Below, one piece after another: positions 46,001 to 56,296 of a stretch of DNA of 64,000 bases (positions are counted from its first letter, which is position 1; the number at the start of each line of letters is the position of its first letter). The translations under genes were made by a program, and so were the position numbers. A model generated the notes under the pieces. It was not told the DNA's origin and ran no database searches. It saw only the letters and a program-made list of their open reading frames with translations. Location: positions 67,208,001-67,272,000 of the forward strand of contig CM060733.1 of NCBI GenBank assembly GCA_030704615.1, given 5' to 3'. This stretch comes from Takakia lepidozioides (Eukaryota; Streptophyta; Takakiopsida; Takakiales; Takakiaceae).

Positions 46001-47230
46001 AATATCAGATCAATCAAAATTCATTCGATGGCTCAACGGATGGTTGGCCATCGAAATGATTTTGGTTCGCTTTGACACTTGGCCAGTATGTTCAATGTAC
46101 CATGGAAGAGGCCCCAGAGTAATATGAGATCAATCGAAATTCGTTCAATGGGCCGACGGATGGTTGCCCATCCAAATGATTTTCGTTCGCTTTCAGACTT
46201 GGTCAGTGTGTTCAATGTACCCTCTGATAAGTCCCAGTGTAATACGAGATCAATCGAAATTCGTTCAATGGGCCAATGAGGCGTTCAGTTGTCATTTGGT
46301 TTTTGTTCATTGCGAAAAAAAATTCCTGCAATGCGTGCACGACTATTGCACCCATTGAACGGATGTGGTTGAAGCCCCTCTTTTGCCCGCATGTACTTGA
46401 ACATGTGTGCGACACATGTGCGGAGACACAACAGACGAATAAATCATTTGCCTCCCCATCGACACCAAGCCATTCCATAATGTAATTGAATTTAAATTAA
46501 TTTTCAGCCAATAAATAGGTTTGCACTGCCTTTCATTGGGGGTTTCTGGCATGTATCGATTTTGTTTTTGGCTCAATTTTGTTTTGCGGCTTCAAGCACC
46601 CACTGCTACTCCCCCACCAAAATTTGGACCAATAAAAAATGCCCAAAAAAAAAAAAGTTCTCTTCGTTCATTATTGCAGAACTCTCTATGAAGTAGAGCA
46701 CAAATCAAGTTTGGAGTGCAAATGGGCAAGAAATTGATCGCTCCCAAATTTTCCATGCACGTTGTATATGGAGTCATTACACGCCCCATTCAAAAATGAA
46801 ATGAAAAAAAAAACATGAGCACGCGAAACGCAGTCCAACAGGTCCCAAAGTAATAGGAGATCCAACAGAATACATTCAATGGGTGAACGGATGGTTGCCC
46901 ATCCAAATCATTTTTGTTTGCTTCCAAACTTTTGCCAGTACATTCGAGACACCCTCTCACAGGTCCTGTACTAATATCAGATCAATCGAAATTCATTCGA
47001 TGGCTCAACGGATGGTTGGCCATCGAAATGATTTTGGTTCGCTTTGGGACTTGGCCAGTATGTTCAATGTACCATGGAAGAGGCCCCACAGTAATATGAG
47101 ATTAACCGAAATTCGTTCAATGGGCCGACGGATGGTTGCCCATCCAAATGATTTTCGTTCACTTTGAGACTTGGCCAGTGTGTTCAATGTACCCTCTGAT
47201 AGGTCCCAGTGTAATATGAGATCAATCGTT
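43070..47230 (+). repeat. About 1-kb satellite, four-plus tandem copies (element 2)
   Basis: The marker CAATAAATAGGTTTGCACTG falls at about 43528, 44518, 45532 and 46508, giving unit lengths of about 990, 1014 and 976 bp. Each unit contains three or four sub-repeats of about 118 bp (GATCAATCGAAATTCGTTC, ACGGATGGTTGCCCATCC, GAGACTTGGCCAGT) and a longer block with ATGGAGTCATTACACGCCCC. One unit exists in element 1 (10170-11740). It lies between the 3' ends of the convergent RING and kinase genes. The small frames repeat in each unit and look non-coding. Confidence 0.88.
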
Positions 47231-47401
47231 AACGATTAATCATGAATCATCCAACAGGGGAACTGTTGGTTCACCCTTTGAACCATTTAACATTGACATT
47301 ATACTTGTCTAGTAACTTGAAGAGGGCATGTACAAGACACTCGCAAAGTTTCAAATGAATCCAAAATCATTTGGCAGGGGAATTGGTTCATCCATAGCCA
47401 A
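47231..47401 (+). repeat. About 120-bp repeats, block B
   Basis: Units with TTGGTTCACCCTTTGAACC and CAAAGTTTCAAA, as in block A. Confidence 0.6.
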
Positions 47402-47700
47402 TTTCAGGGGCTGAAATTGCCATTTATGGGGCTCGAATTGCCAATTTCAGGGGCTGGACTTGCAATTTGAGGGGCGGGAATTGCCATTTCAGGGGCTAGA
47501 AGTGCAATTTGAGGGGTTGGAATTAAATTTCAGGGGCTTCAATTGCAATTTGAGGGGTTGGAATTGACAATTTCAAGGGCTCAAATTACAATTTGAGGGG
47601 CGGCCAGGGTTGGTCATTTTAGGAACTGACATTACCAATTTTAAGGGCTTGAATTGCATTTTGAATTGTAATTCAAGGGTTACAATGGGCCATTGGGGGG
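47402..47700 (+). repeat. About 21-bp minisatellite GGGGCT(G)GAATTGCAATTT(C/G)A
   Basis: Some twelve diverged units begin GGGGC (or AGGGC) and end TTTCA or TTTGA, roughly alternating. They are embedded between the 120-bp repeat blocks. Confidence 0.8.
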
Positions 47701-48260
47701 CTAGAATTACCAACGCAATGACATCCAAAACAATATAAAATCATTTGATAGTAGAATGATTGGTTCACCCTTTCAACCATTTTTTATTCACGTCATACTT
47801 GTCCGGTACTTGAAGGAGGGCATGTGGCTGACACTTGCAAAACTTCAAAGCAATGTAAAATCATTTGATAGGGGAACAATTGGTTCACCCTTTCAACCAT
47901 ATTTTATTGACCTCATACTTGTCCAGTACCTTTAAAATGGCATGTGAAAGACACTTGCAAAGCTTTAAAGCACTCCAAAATCATTTGATATGTTCATGAT
48001 TGATTCACCCTTTCAACCATTTTAGATTGACTTGAAACTTGTGAAAGACCTGTAAGAGGGCATGTACAAGACACTTGCAAAGTTTCAAATCAATTTAAAA
48101 TCATTTGGTAAGGGGACGATTGGTTCACCCTTTAAACCATTTTAGATTGATGTCATACTTCTCAAAGACGTGTAAGAGGGCATGTAGAAGACACTTGCAA
48201 AGTTTTGGAGCAATAAATTATCATTTCATCGGGGAAGTTTCCGTTCACCCTTTCATCCAA
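47701..48260 (+). repeat. About 120-bp repeats, block C
   Basis: Four to five units with TTGGTTCACCCTTT, AGAGGGCATGTACAAGACAC and TGCAAAGTTTCAAA. Confidence 0.7.
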
Positions 48261-48829
48261 TTTTGAATTGAACTGGATTTTTACTAAATAAAATGATTTA
48301 GAGGGCATAGGATTGTGGGGCGCAATGAGTGTGGGGCGCAATGATTTTGTTTTTGGCTTGATTTTGTTCTGTGAGTTGAACCCTAACACCACCACATCCT
48401 TGCCAAAAAATGTACCAAAGAAAAATGTTTGGAAAAAAACGTTCATCCTTTGCTCTATGCTCACTATTGTAGAACTATCTATGAAGAGTGCATGAAGTTG
48501 AAAATAACTTCACCTTGGAATGCAAATGAGGGAATAAAATGTGTTTTGGATGCAGACGATGTCTGTTCATGGTGATATTTTGCATGCAACTCTTCATGTT
48601 GTTATCAAGCATATGACTTCAGAATGGAATTAAAAACAATTCATGTGCAGGCGAAAGGTTGTTTCTCTTTATGAATTTGAATAACCCATTCAAACAACTT
48701 TGTTGAAGTTCAACTTTGGTCCATATGTGCTTAAGTACATACAAATCACGTACACAAAGTTGCAAGCAGAAAAATAATCACTTGCCCCCCGAACGACTCG
48801 TTAAACCTTTCAACCAATTTTCAATCATG
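48261..48829. other. Non-satellite spacer
   Basis: Contains a segment (about 48340-48500) distantly like the long block of the 1-kb satellite (TTGGCTTGATTTTGTTCTG, GTAGAACTATCTATGAAGAG). No gene is seen. Confidence 0.4.
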
Positions 48830-48990
48830 AATCATTTAATAGGGGAACTATTGGTTCACCCTTAGAACCATTTTAGATTGACCTCATACTTATCCGGTAA
48901 CTTAAAGAGGGCATGTACAAGACACTCCCAAAGTTTCAAATCAATCTAAAATCATTTGGCAGGGGAACGATTGGTTCACCCATTGACCCG
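48830..48990 (+). repeat. About 120-bp repeats, block D
   Basis: One to two further units, ending shortly before the kinase-2 3' end. Confidence 0.6.
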
Positions 48991-49172
48991 GTGTACACTG
49001 TCATTCTTCAAGATTCGTGGGTGTGGTGCTTGATTATCCCATATGATGGACCCAGGTGCCATGGCCAAGTAACAAACCATTAAAACATTATGGTACGAGA
49101 CAAACACAATTGAAAACAACATTTATTCAAACATGATGTACAGTCAGAGGTCTACAAGTTTTTATCCATCAT

Positions 49173-50662
49173 CTAGCAATTTTTGGGCTCAGGCCAATTG
49201 AATAGCCCCGTCATGAAACGCTTCACAATATTTTCTAGTTTGTACCGCAACTCTACTGTGTCTACACACAAGTTTTCCAGAGCGGAACCAAAACAGGTTC
49301 CAGTAGACATATCGTTAAACAGGCTTGCATCGAACGTGTTACCCCCATTTATTGCTTGGGCTATCTTCCCAATTGCAAAGGTCTCTGATGGCATGGTTAG
49401 AGGGGGCCTACGAGGTGTGTCAACTGACTGGTTGTTGGCTACATTATGAACAATTGCAATTTCAGGTGCAATCCACCATCTATGTGCGAGAGTCTTTATC
49501 ATCTTGTCTCTGCTCTCGAAAATGTACAACGTGGTTTTTGGGTCATCCGTCCTGGAGACCATCCCCCAATTGCATACCCCGATGTACACAGCTTCAGACC
49601 CTTGTGGAAAATGCAACAAGATGTTGTCGGGGGACATGTCGTTGTGCAAGAGGTGGTGATTATGGACGTTGAGCATGATATGCAAAGTAGTACCCCTGCC
49701 AATTGGGTGCGATTCTGTCGGAATCGAACCAGTCGGTTAACCTCCTGTATTTCCTGCTCCGTCCCCCGTCGTTCCATTAACTCCATGTTATCCCGATCAT
49801 TCCCCCATTTCTTGTCAATACTCAACCATGATCGTATGGTCCTCCCATTCCACCAATGTGTGTAACCTTCATTTCGACGTGGATGCAACGCAAAATACTT
49901 TATGATGCCAAAATGATGGAACTTTATAGCCAACGCCTCATTGTTATGTTGGACTTTGGCAAGCTCAGCATTTGTTTCCCTGGGCGTTTTTCCTGCTAGC
50001 TCCCAAGATGTAGGAATGAATTGATCCCCAACAATTCTAACCCTCCGAATTGTACCATACCCTCCCTGTTTGGGCGCGTCGAGTTGTTGTACCTATGCGT
50101 TTGTGGATATGTATCTCACGTTCAATGTCGCATCCGCGAACAAGGACCCTGCCTTCCATGGGAGTGGTTTTGTACGTCGTTTGGCGTGGGCCTTTGCCAT
50201 GTCAGACCACCAAACCACAAGCACAAACAACTCCTCCTCCGAAGTTGACATGCGACCTTCAGCTACAGGTGTTCTCGTAACAAACTTGTCCATGGTTTGC
50301 CTCAGATTCCATGTGGCATCATGGGCCCGATCCTCCATCCATTTCGTGAACTGGAACTTCGCCCTGTCCTCCTCTCATTCATCCCCGGCCAAAGCCTCCC
50401 TCATTCTCATCTCCATATTGTGCTGGAATCTAAGGAACCCCTCATTCCCATGTCGGACATACAAAAGATTCAAACGCATTATGTCATTGTCCTTCAAATA
50501 ATCCAGCACTACTTGCTTCACCACCTTCGCGGCCTCTGCGCTTGGATAGTTTTTTTTGTTGACATGACTATTCCGTTCATGTGCATGTTTACGCTTCCTA
50601 CCTTTACGCCCACTTCCCGAGAAACCCCCTGACACTGCGTTCGAAGCAACGTTTCCGGACAT
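49173..50662 (-). pseudogene. Broken protein-kinase-like gene, copy 2 (element 2)
   Basis: The ATG at 50662 (MSGNVASN) starts a homologue of 7643-9016. It has a basic nuclear-signal-like RKGRKRKH and a conserved N-terminal helix region. A weak glycine loop follows (QGGYGTIRRVRIVG, about 50050), then VAIK-like LAIKF (about 49930) and helix-C region RRGTEQEIQEVNRL (about 49750). The catalytic loop is LLHNDMSPDNILL (about 49640) and the DFG site is VCNWG (about 49575, Asp replaced by Asn). RWWIAPEIA gives the APE motif (about 49470), and SETFAIGKIA is helix F. Breaks: a stop near 50375, another near 50093 and a frameshift near 49680. It has no close named family. The DFG-Asp change would impair catalysis even without the stops. 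Confidence 0.7.
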
Positions 50663-50950
50663 GATGAAGGTACTCTGCGGAATAGACGCGGCTTCGTAAC
50701 GGAAAACTAAACCCAGACTATTGATAACCTTATATACTAGCAGACCAATTTCCTCACCCTCTATTGGTATAGTACCCAAAGCAAACTCTCCCGCAGTCCC
50801 AGGAAAAAAAGGCAAAAACTCCTCCCCCACACAGATCCACTCCCCCCCCCCCCACGCTCAGGCTTGGCCACCGAAGTTCAAACTCCAAGAAGCCCCAGAA
50901 CCGCACTCACAGAGAGGGAAAAAAGTGGATTGGGTATGAGGGGTAGGCCC

Positions 50951-50957
50951 TTATATA
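50951..50957 (-). promoter_or_regulatory. TATA box of kinase-2 gene
   Basis: Minus-strand TATATAAGG, about 290 bp upstream of the ATG. It follows CGCGCGCC and is followed by a CCACTTTTTTCCCTCTCTG pyrimidine stretch. The distance to the palindrome array upstream is about 60 bp. Confidence 0.55.
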
Positions 50958-51019
50958 CTGCCTCGAGAGGCTTGGCGCGCGACCATCTCTGTTGCCCATT
51001 CATGCCTCGCCACGTGTCC

Positions 51020-51190
51020 AGGGAGCGGTCGCACCTAATAACAAAAAAGAAAAAGTCTGCGACCACCACCGGCTGGTGGTCGCACCCATTTAAAAAATAA
51101 TTAAAAATGTACGACCATCCCTTGCTGGTGGTCGCACCTATTTTTTTTTTTTTTAAAATTGTCCGACCAACCTTTGCCGACGGTCGCATG
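51020..51190 (-). repeat. Palindrome array, family 2c, upstream of kinase-2
   Basis: About three units GCGACCACC..GGTGGTCGC (the outermost is degraded to CCGACCAACC..GACGGTCGC), with A/T-rich spacers and a period of about 55 bp. It lies between the kinase-2 promoter and the GC-rich terminus, mirroring the order in element 1. Confidence 0.8.
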
Positions 51191-51234
51191 ACTGACAATA
51201 TAAATCATCATATATGACTTTTACAGATAATTAA

Positions 51235-51427
51235 TGAAGTCCACGCAATGAGGCCACATCGGTTGCCACGTCGGTTCTCATAGTAAATAGTCAATAGTAA
51301 AGTAAAAAAATAAACATATTTATGTACAGTAACGTCGGTTTAGGACGTGACGTAACGCACGTCCATCGCTGACGTCGGACGTGACGCTGATGCGTCAACG
51401 CCACGTCACGTCCAAATTTGCAACTAG
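51235..51427 (-). mobile_element. GC-rich kinase-side terminus of element 2
   Basis: On the minus strand it starts near CTAGTTGCAAATTTGG (51427) and continues with GACGTGACGTGGCG, GCGTCACGTCCGAC and GTTACGTCACGTC. This corresponds block for block with 6258-6345. It directly abuts a MULE transposase remnant at a GTAAGT splice-donor-like site, as expected for an insertion into an intron. No matching left end or target duplication was located in the window. Confidence 0.55.
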
Positions 51428-52850
51428 GTGTGAAACTTACATAATAGCGTTAATTTCGGCGTCAGCATCGTCCACAATGAAGACATTGGGTCGCCAGTTT
51501 GGCATATCTGCGAGGAGTGAGTCCCGCAAGGCTGTCATCCACGGCACAGGTCTGTTGTCCGCTTACGCGCGGATATGATGCAAGCAACTGGTATACCGTT
51601 CAGCCACTCGTCGAAAACCATCAACGTGTACAATGGGAACTGTTCAGATGCAGAATGTCAGATGCTGCTAATGTGCGCACACCCATAAGTCGTGCAAGCG
51701 AAAAAAATTGGGAAATGGACTTGTGATGATTTGTCCCGAAGGTTGCATCGCATGCAACGATTCGGGCATGACCTAATTCAAGCATTCGCTTCTTCTGTCA
51801 CTCAGTCTGTATGCCGATTGTGAATGTCAAATCTCCATCGTAATGCTTGAATGTTGGCGCCAATTTCTCCTCTTGATAGAAGAAGACCGATGCAGGGTTC
51901 TGGTCTTTCCACATGCGGACATTTTGCCACGCCCGTTTCTTGGCCAGGTTGCGGACATCTTGCTCCAACAAGAAATCATCCCGTGTCCATGCATCTCTTG
52001 ACCCGGTGTTGTTTATGACACGCTCTTTATGTTCCATCATGATTTGGGCAACCGACAGGCCTCGGCACAAATATTCGATGACCCATGCTTTCAATTCCTC
52101 ACTAATGTGTGGTGCATAGGTATGGCGGGTGTTCCTGAACTCAGCGGACTTCCAATACGAGGCTTTCCTTTAGGCGTCTGTATGCTCCATGTTGTTGTAG
52201 TACATGAGGACATAAATGTCGGGGACGAAATAGCATTGCTGGACCTTGAAATGGCATTGGCAACCACGCTTGTAAGACTCTCCATACTCCGACTTCTTTC
52301 TCCTTGGGCCTTTATGAGGGTGAGATGTTCCAGCACCCACAAGAGGTCCTCCACGCTTTAGTTTTGGATCTTCCACTATTGCATTGTTGGTGCGCTTGTC
52401 ATCAGGACCGTAACAGCATTGATACCTGGACATAAAATTCAAAATCGATATCCATCGACTTCTGGAAGCATGAAATCACAGTAGGTGGGAAACAAAAATG
52501 GCAACAGATATGCAATGAGATTACAAAAAGATAGTGAGGATGGTGCACACATGATACTGTTCAGAAATGTGTTGGCTTTGGGCTCTTTTCACATGCCGGG
52601 TTGCACTTTAGTATGGACATTCACCCAAAATTGAGTGGGGTAGTCCACCAAACTCTCCTCTCCAAGGACAAAGTTATCAACCTATCCCAAGGTATGCAGG
52701 CCTTGTGAACATTCACTCGCACACCCATATACCCATATTGCGTCTCTCTCTTCCAATGGAGGTCCTTCGTGTTTGAAGGGTCCTAGTTTTGGTGTTTGCA
52801 AACATTGTCGAAGAGGCCATATAAGCGGGCTTTCCGTTTTCCGAATATCA
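51428..52850 (-). pseudogene. Mutator-like (MULE) transposase remnant
   Basis: Blocks on the minus strand read in order: GPFKHEGPPLEERDAIW (about 52790), FVLGEESLVDYPTQFW (about 52670), then after a 3' splice-like TGTCCAG at about 52427, HKGPRRKKSEYGESYKRGCQ. Next come VLMYYNNMEHTD, LCRGLSVAQIMMEHKERV and the catalytic-core entry FTIGIQTE (about 51800). The first catalytic region follows a frameshift (CDATFGTN, about 51735), then FDEWLNGIPVA and FIVDDADAEINA (about 51475), with frame breaks between them. This order fits the MULE transposase domain of moss-like and charophyte families. The C-terminal part is absent, being cut at 51428 by element 2. Confidence 0.6.
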
Positions 52851-53057
52851 TCGCCTTCTGCTTCCACGTCCATGCCCTGTACAGTACAGAGGATACGTTG
52901 CAGAACTTGCAAGAAATGCGCCGCTTGGATGAACATAGGAACAAATAATAATGCAAACGCTGAGCTGGCAGTATTGGATGAATTGACAATGAAACTCATT
53001 TAAAGATTCATTTTGGATGAATGGATGAAATTAAAATGCCAAAAAATAGAAAAACAA

Positions 53058-53125
53058 ATGAATGGATGGATGTATTGATGGAAAACCCAAAATCCATCCA
53101 TCTATCGCTACATTCATCCATCCAG
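53058..53125. repeat. Short TGGATGGATG inverted repeat
   Basis: GAATGGATGGATG at about 53058 faces its complement CATCCATCCA at 53113-53122, enclosing another ATCCATCCATC. It could form a hairpin. Confidence 0.6.
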
Positions 53126-53184
53126 TCATGAGTAGAGGGGACTTAGCGTTTTTTTGTCTCCCCTGCCATCTGTTTGTTTTCTTT

Positions 53185-53340
53185 GTGTCGAGTTTGATTG
53201 TGAGAGACGACAAACAGGACGGAGCTGTGTTTGCTTTTTTATAGTGTCGAGTCTGATCATGAAAGACGTCGATCAGGGCGGAGCTTTGTTTGTTTTGTTT
53301 TAGTGTCGAGTCTGATCATGAGAGACGTCGAGCGGAGCTG
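53185..53340 (+). repeat. About 58-bp tandem repeat, three copies
   Basis: Copies start GTGTCGAGT(T/C)TGAT at 53185, 53244 and 53302, each with GAGAGACG(A/T)CGA and GGAGCT(G/T)TGTTTG. The third is shortened. Confidence 0.85.
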
Positions 53341-53378
53341 GTGGGATAGGGGCCAGACAGGGACTCAAACCCTAGAAT

Positions 53379-53452
53379 CGGGGCATGAAGATGTGGTGCA
53401 CGATGTGGCCATCGACTACTATGGGAAGCGGCTGGCCACCTTCACGAGCCAA
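53379..53452 (+). pseudogene. SEC13-like WD40 gene fragment
   Basis: About 24 codons read ESGHEDVVHDVAIDYYGKRL, matching the start of the first WD40 repeat of SEC13 (usual form TGH.D.VHD...DYYG.RLAT.S.D). SEC13 is a subunit of COPII coats and the nuclear pore. Only this N-terminal piece is present, and it runs directly into PPR sequence, so it is a captured fragment. Confidence 0.6.
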
Positions 53453-53496
53453 TTGGTGATTTGGGTCTCCGGGTCCAGGATTGTGTTTGCAATGCG

Positions 53497-53843
53497 GGAG
53501 CCCTGGAAAAGAGGAGAGGTCCATGGTGACATCTTCAAATCTAGAAGTGTACCAGATGTCATTCTGAAGACAGCCCTGGTGGACATGTATGCCAAATATG
53601 GGTGCATTGAGGATGCAAAGGGAGTTTTCAACACTATGGCTGAACGAGATGTGGTGTCGTGAACTCAATACCCTCATCAACATGTATGTCAAGTGCGGGA
53701 ATGTGGTGTATGCACATGGAGCGTTTGACAAAATGCCTGAACGAGATATTTCTACTTGGAATACAATGATGGCAGGATTTGCCAAACATGGGTGTGGTAG
53801 GGAGGCTTTTGAGGCCTATGAGCAAATGAGTGTTATTTTTTAG
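53497..53843 (+). pseudogene. PPR protein fragment 1
   Basis: GEVHGDIFKSRSVPDVILKT, LVDMYAKYGCIEDAKGVF and MAERDVVS are typical L/S-type PPR repeats. After a frame change at about 53660 the pattern continues with LINMYVKCGNVVYAHGAFDK, PERDISTWNTMMAGFAKHG and EAFEAYEQM. PPR proteins bind organellar RNA. Here about two repeat pairs survive without targeting sequence or C-terminal domain. Confidence 0.75.
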
Positions 53844-54360
53844 TAAAATTGTCAACAAGTTTGACTCATTTGTCATGGCATGTTATTGGCAGATGCTTTT
53901 GCACGTTTGGGGGAGAAGACAATTATATTGTCACCGGAAGTATTGGTTGCTGCAGATGTGCCACGTTGCAGGTTGGTCAAATTGCCCACATTTTCTCTTA
54001 CTGTGACGTAAGTTAAGATGTTGAACTTGGAAGTGGAGGAAATGTTTATACATCCCTCTTTCTCAATTTGAAGAAGGTAATTTTTCTTCTTTTGATTGTT
54101 TTGATGAGAATGTCTTGGTATCTTTGTCATGCATGAGCTGGCGGATTTAGGATTGCAGCAAGTCTTTGGTTCTTTATAGGTGATGCTTCAATGATCTCAC
54201 CGCTCCCTCCCCAAACTCAGTTTTCCTTCTATGTCAATGATTGGTGAGCCACCAACTCTTTGCAACCTTGCTGTGGGCTTTGCTTATCATCTGTTGGTGG
54301 CAGGCTTGTGCAGAATGCTGGTGAGTATGTTGTGACCTTCCCACGTGCCTATCATTTGGG
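53844..54360. other. Spacer between PPR fragments
   Basis: No gene seen. The minus-strand frames are shadows. Confidence 0.35.
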
Positions 54361-55097
54361 ATGATGCCAAACTGGGTCACCTTTATCTGTGTGCTGAAGG
54401 CTTCTGCCAACCTTGCAGCCCTGGAAATGGGCATGGTGGTCCATACTGACATCATCATTTCTGGAATCATTTCAGATATCACTCAAGAGAATACCCTTGT
54501 GAACATGTACGCCAAATGCGGGAGCCTTACTGGCGCTCCTCAAGTGCTCGACAACATGGCTAAGTGGGATGTGGTCTCATGGAATGCAATGATCGGAGGA
54601 TATGCTCTGCATGGGAAGGGCAGGGAGGCTTTTGAGACCTAAAATCAAATGAAAGAGGAAGGGGTAATTTCCCTGCTCAAAGCTTGTGCTAGCCCTGCAG
54701 CCCTGGGAAAAAGCAAGGACGTCCATGCTGACATTATCAAAGCTAGAATTGCCCCAGATGTCGTCCTGGAGACTGCCCTTGCATATATGTACACCAAATG
54801 TGGGAGCATGAAGGATGCACGTCAGGTTTCTGACAATATGGCTGAACAAAATGTGATCTCCTGGAGTGCTATGATCGCAGGATATGCTCGGGGTGTCTTG
54901 GGGAGGCCTTGCAACTATTTGAACTGATGCAACAGATAGGCTTAAAGCCAAATGCACTTGCGACCTATGAGCAAATGATTGCGCAAGGGGTATTGCCCAA
55001 CAAAGTCATGTTCATTTGCGTTCTCAATGCATGTGATCTCATGGAATGGGATGATGGCTGGATTAGCTCAGCCAGGTCACGCACAAGAGGCACTTGA
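54361..55097 (+). pseudogene. PPR protein fragment 2
   Basis: An in-frame run of PPR units (VTFICVLKASANLAALEMG, LVNMYAKCGSLTGAPQVLDN, DVVSWNAMIGGYALHGKG) meets TAA at 54640 in place of the usual tyrosine of YEQM. It continues with LLKACASPAALGKSKDVHAD and YMYTKCGSMKDARQVSDN to VISWSAMIAGYAR. Another frame change leads to LKPNALATYEQM and LPNKVMFICVLNAC. Five to six repeats in all, decayed. Confidence 0.75.
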
Positions 55098-55395
55098 ACT
55101 ATTGACAGTGCAGCAAAAGAATTCTACTGAGAAAATTCGCCCTTTAGATACCAGAGTGGCTGAGCCTGAACAGGAACTACAAACCCTACATGTGATGATA
55201 GTTGGACTCGGCAAGACTGCCAAGGCTGATGAGGAGAGGGCAACTCCTCATGTGGGTAGTGCAACGGTAGTTAATGCTAGAATTTTAGTGCTTCAAAAAC
55301 TGCCCCAATCACACCTGAAAGCTGCTGGAGAACAACTTGATCTTTTGGCGGCTGACTTAACTGAGTTCAAACAGGAACAATGCAGCTCACAATAG
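55098..55395 (+). pseudogene. Coiled-coil-like segment following PPR fragment
   Basis: The frame continues from the PPR segment as a Glu/Lys/Leu-rich, probably helical sequence (QQKNSTEKIRPLDTRVAEPE; LDLLAADLTEFKQEQ) and stops at 55393. It is not PPR-like and may be another captured piece. Confidence 0.35.
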
Positions 55396-55880
55396 CAGGT
55401 AGCAGAGCTGGTCATGGGCAAAGAGGTGCATGGGGATATCATCAAAGCTGGAATTGTACCAAACGTCATTCTGAACACTGCCTTGGCAGCTCTGGAAAAG
55501 GGGAAAGAGGTCCATGGCGACATCTTCAGAACTGGAAAGTACCAGATTTCATTTTGAACAACACCTTGGTGGACATGTTTGCAAAATGTGGGTGCATCTA
55601 GGATGCAAAGGGAGTGTTCAACACTATGGCTGAACAAGATGTGGCGTCGGGCAAGCCTGGCAGCCCTAGAGAAGGGCAAAGAGGTGCATGGGGATATCGT
55701 CAAAGCTGGAAAGTACCAAATGTCATTCTAAACACTGCCCTGGCAGCTTTGGAAAAGGGGAAAGAGGTCCATGGCGACATCTTCAGAGCTGGAATTGTAC
55801 CAGATGTCATTCTGAACAATACCCTAGTGGACATGTTTTCAAAATTCTGGAAGGTGGTTGTTGTTGTGCTGGTAAGAAGA
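55396..55880 (+). pseudogene. Repeated PPR fragment 3 (reiterated GKEVHGDI units)
   Basis: The unit GKEVHGDI(I/V/F)KAGIVP(N/D)VILN plus AALEKGKEVHGD recurs four times in varying frames (about 55420, 55500, 55680 and 55760). Single-base shifts and a TAG at about 55600 interrupt it. This looks like local tandem duplication of one PPR segment. Confidence 0.65.
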
Positions 55881-56008
55881 TGCCCAAGTATGGGCCTCCA
55901 TTTGACACCACTTGTATTACTCAATTCGACTAGATTAGGTGATGAAGGACCTTGAACTTAACATGGGCTTCTACTCAACCCGTAACCCTAAATGACTAGA
56001 TTAGGTAA

Positions 56009-56296
<288 letters not shown>

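Noticed and set aside
53873-54130. Minus-strand frames opposite the PPR fragments
   Set aside because: Antisense shadows without motifs.
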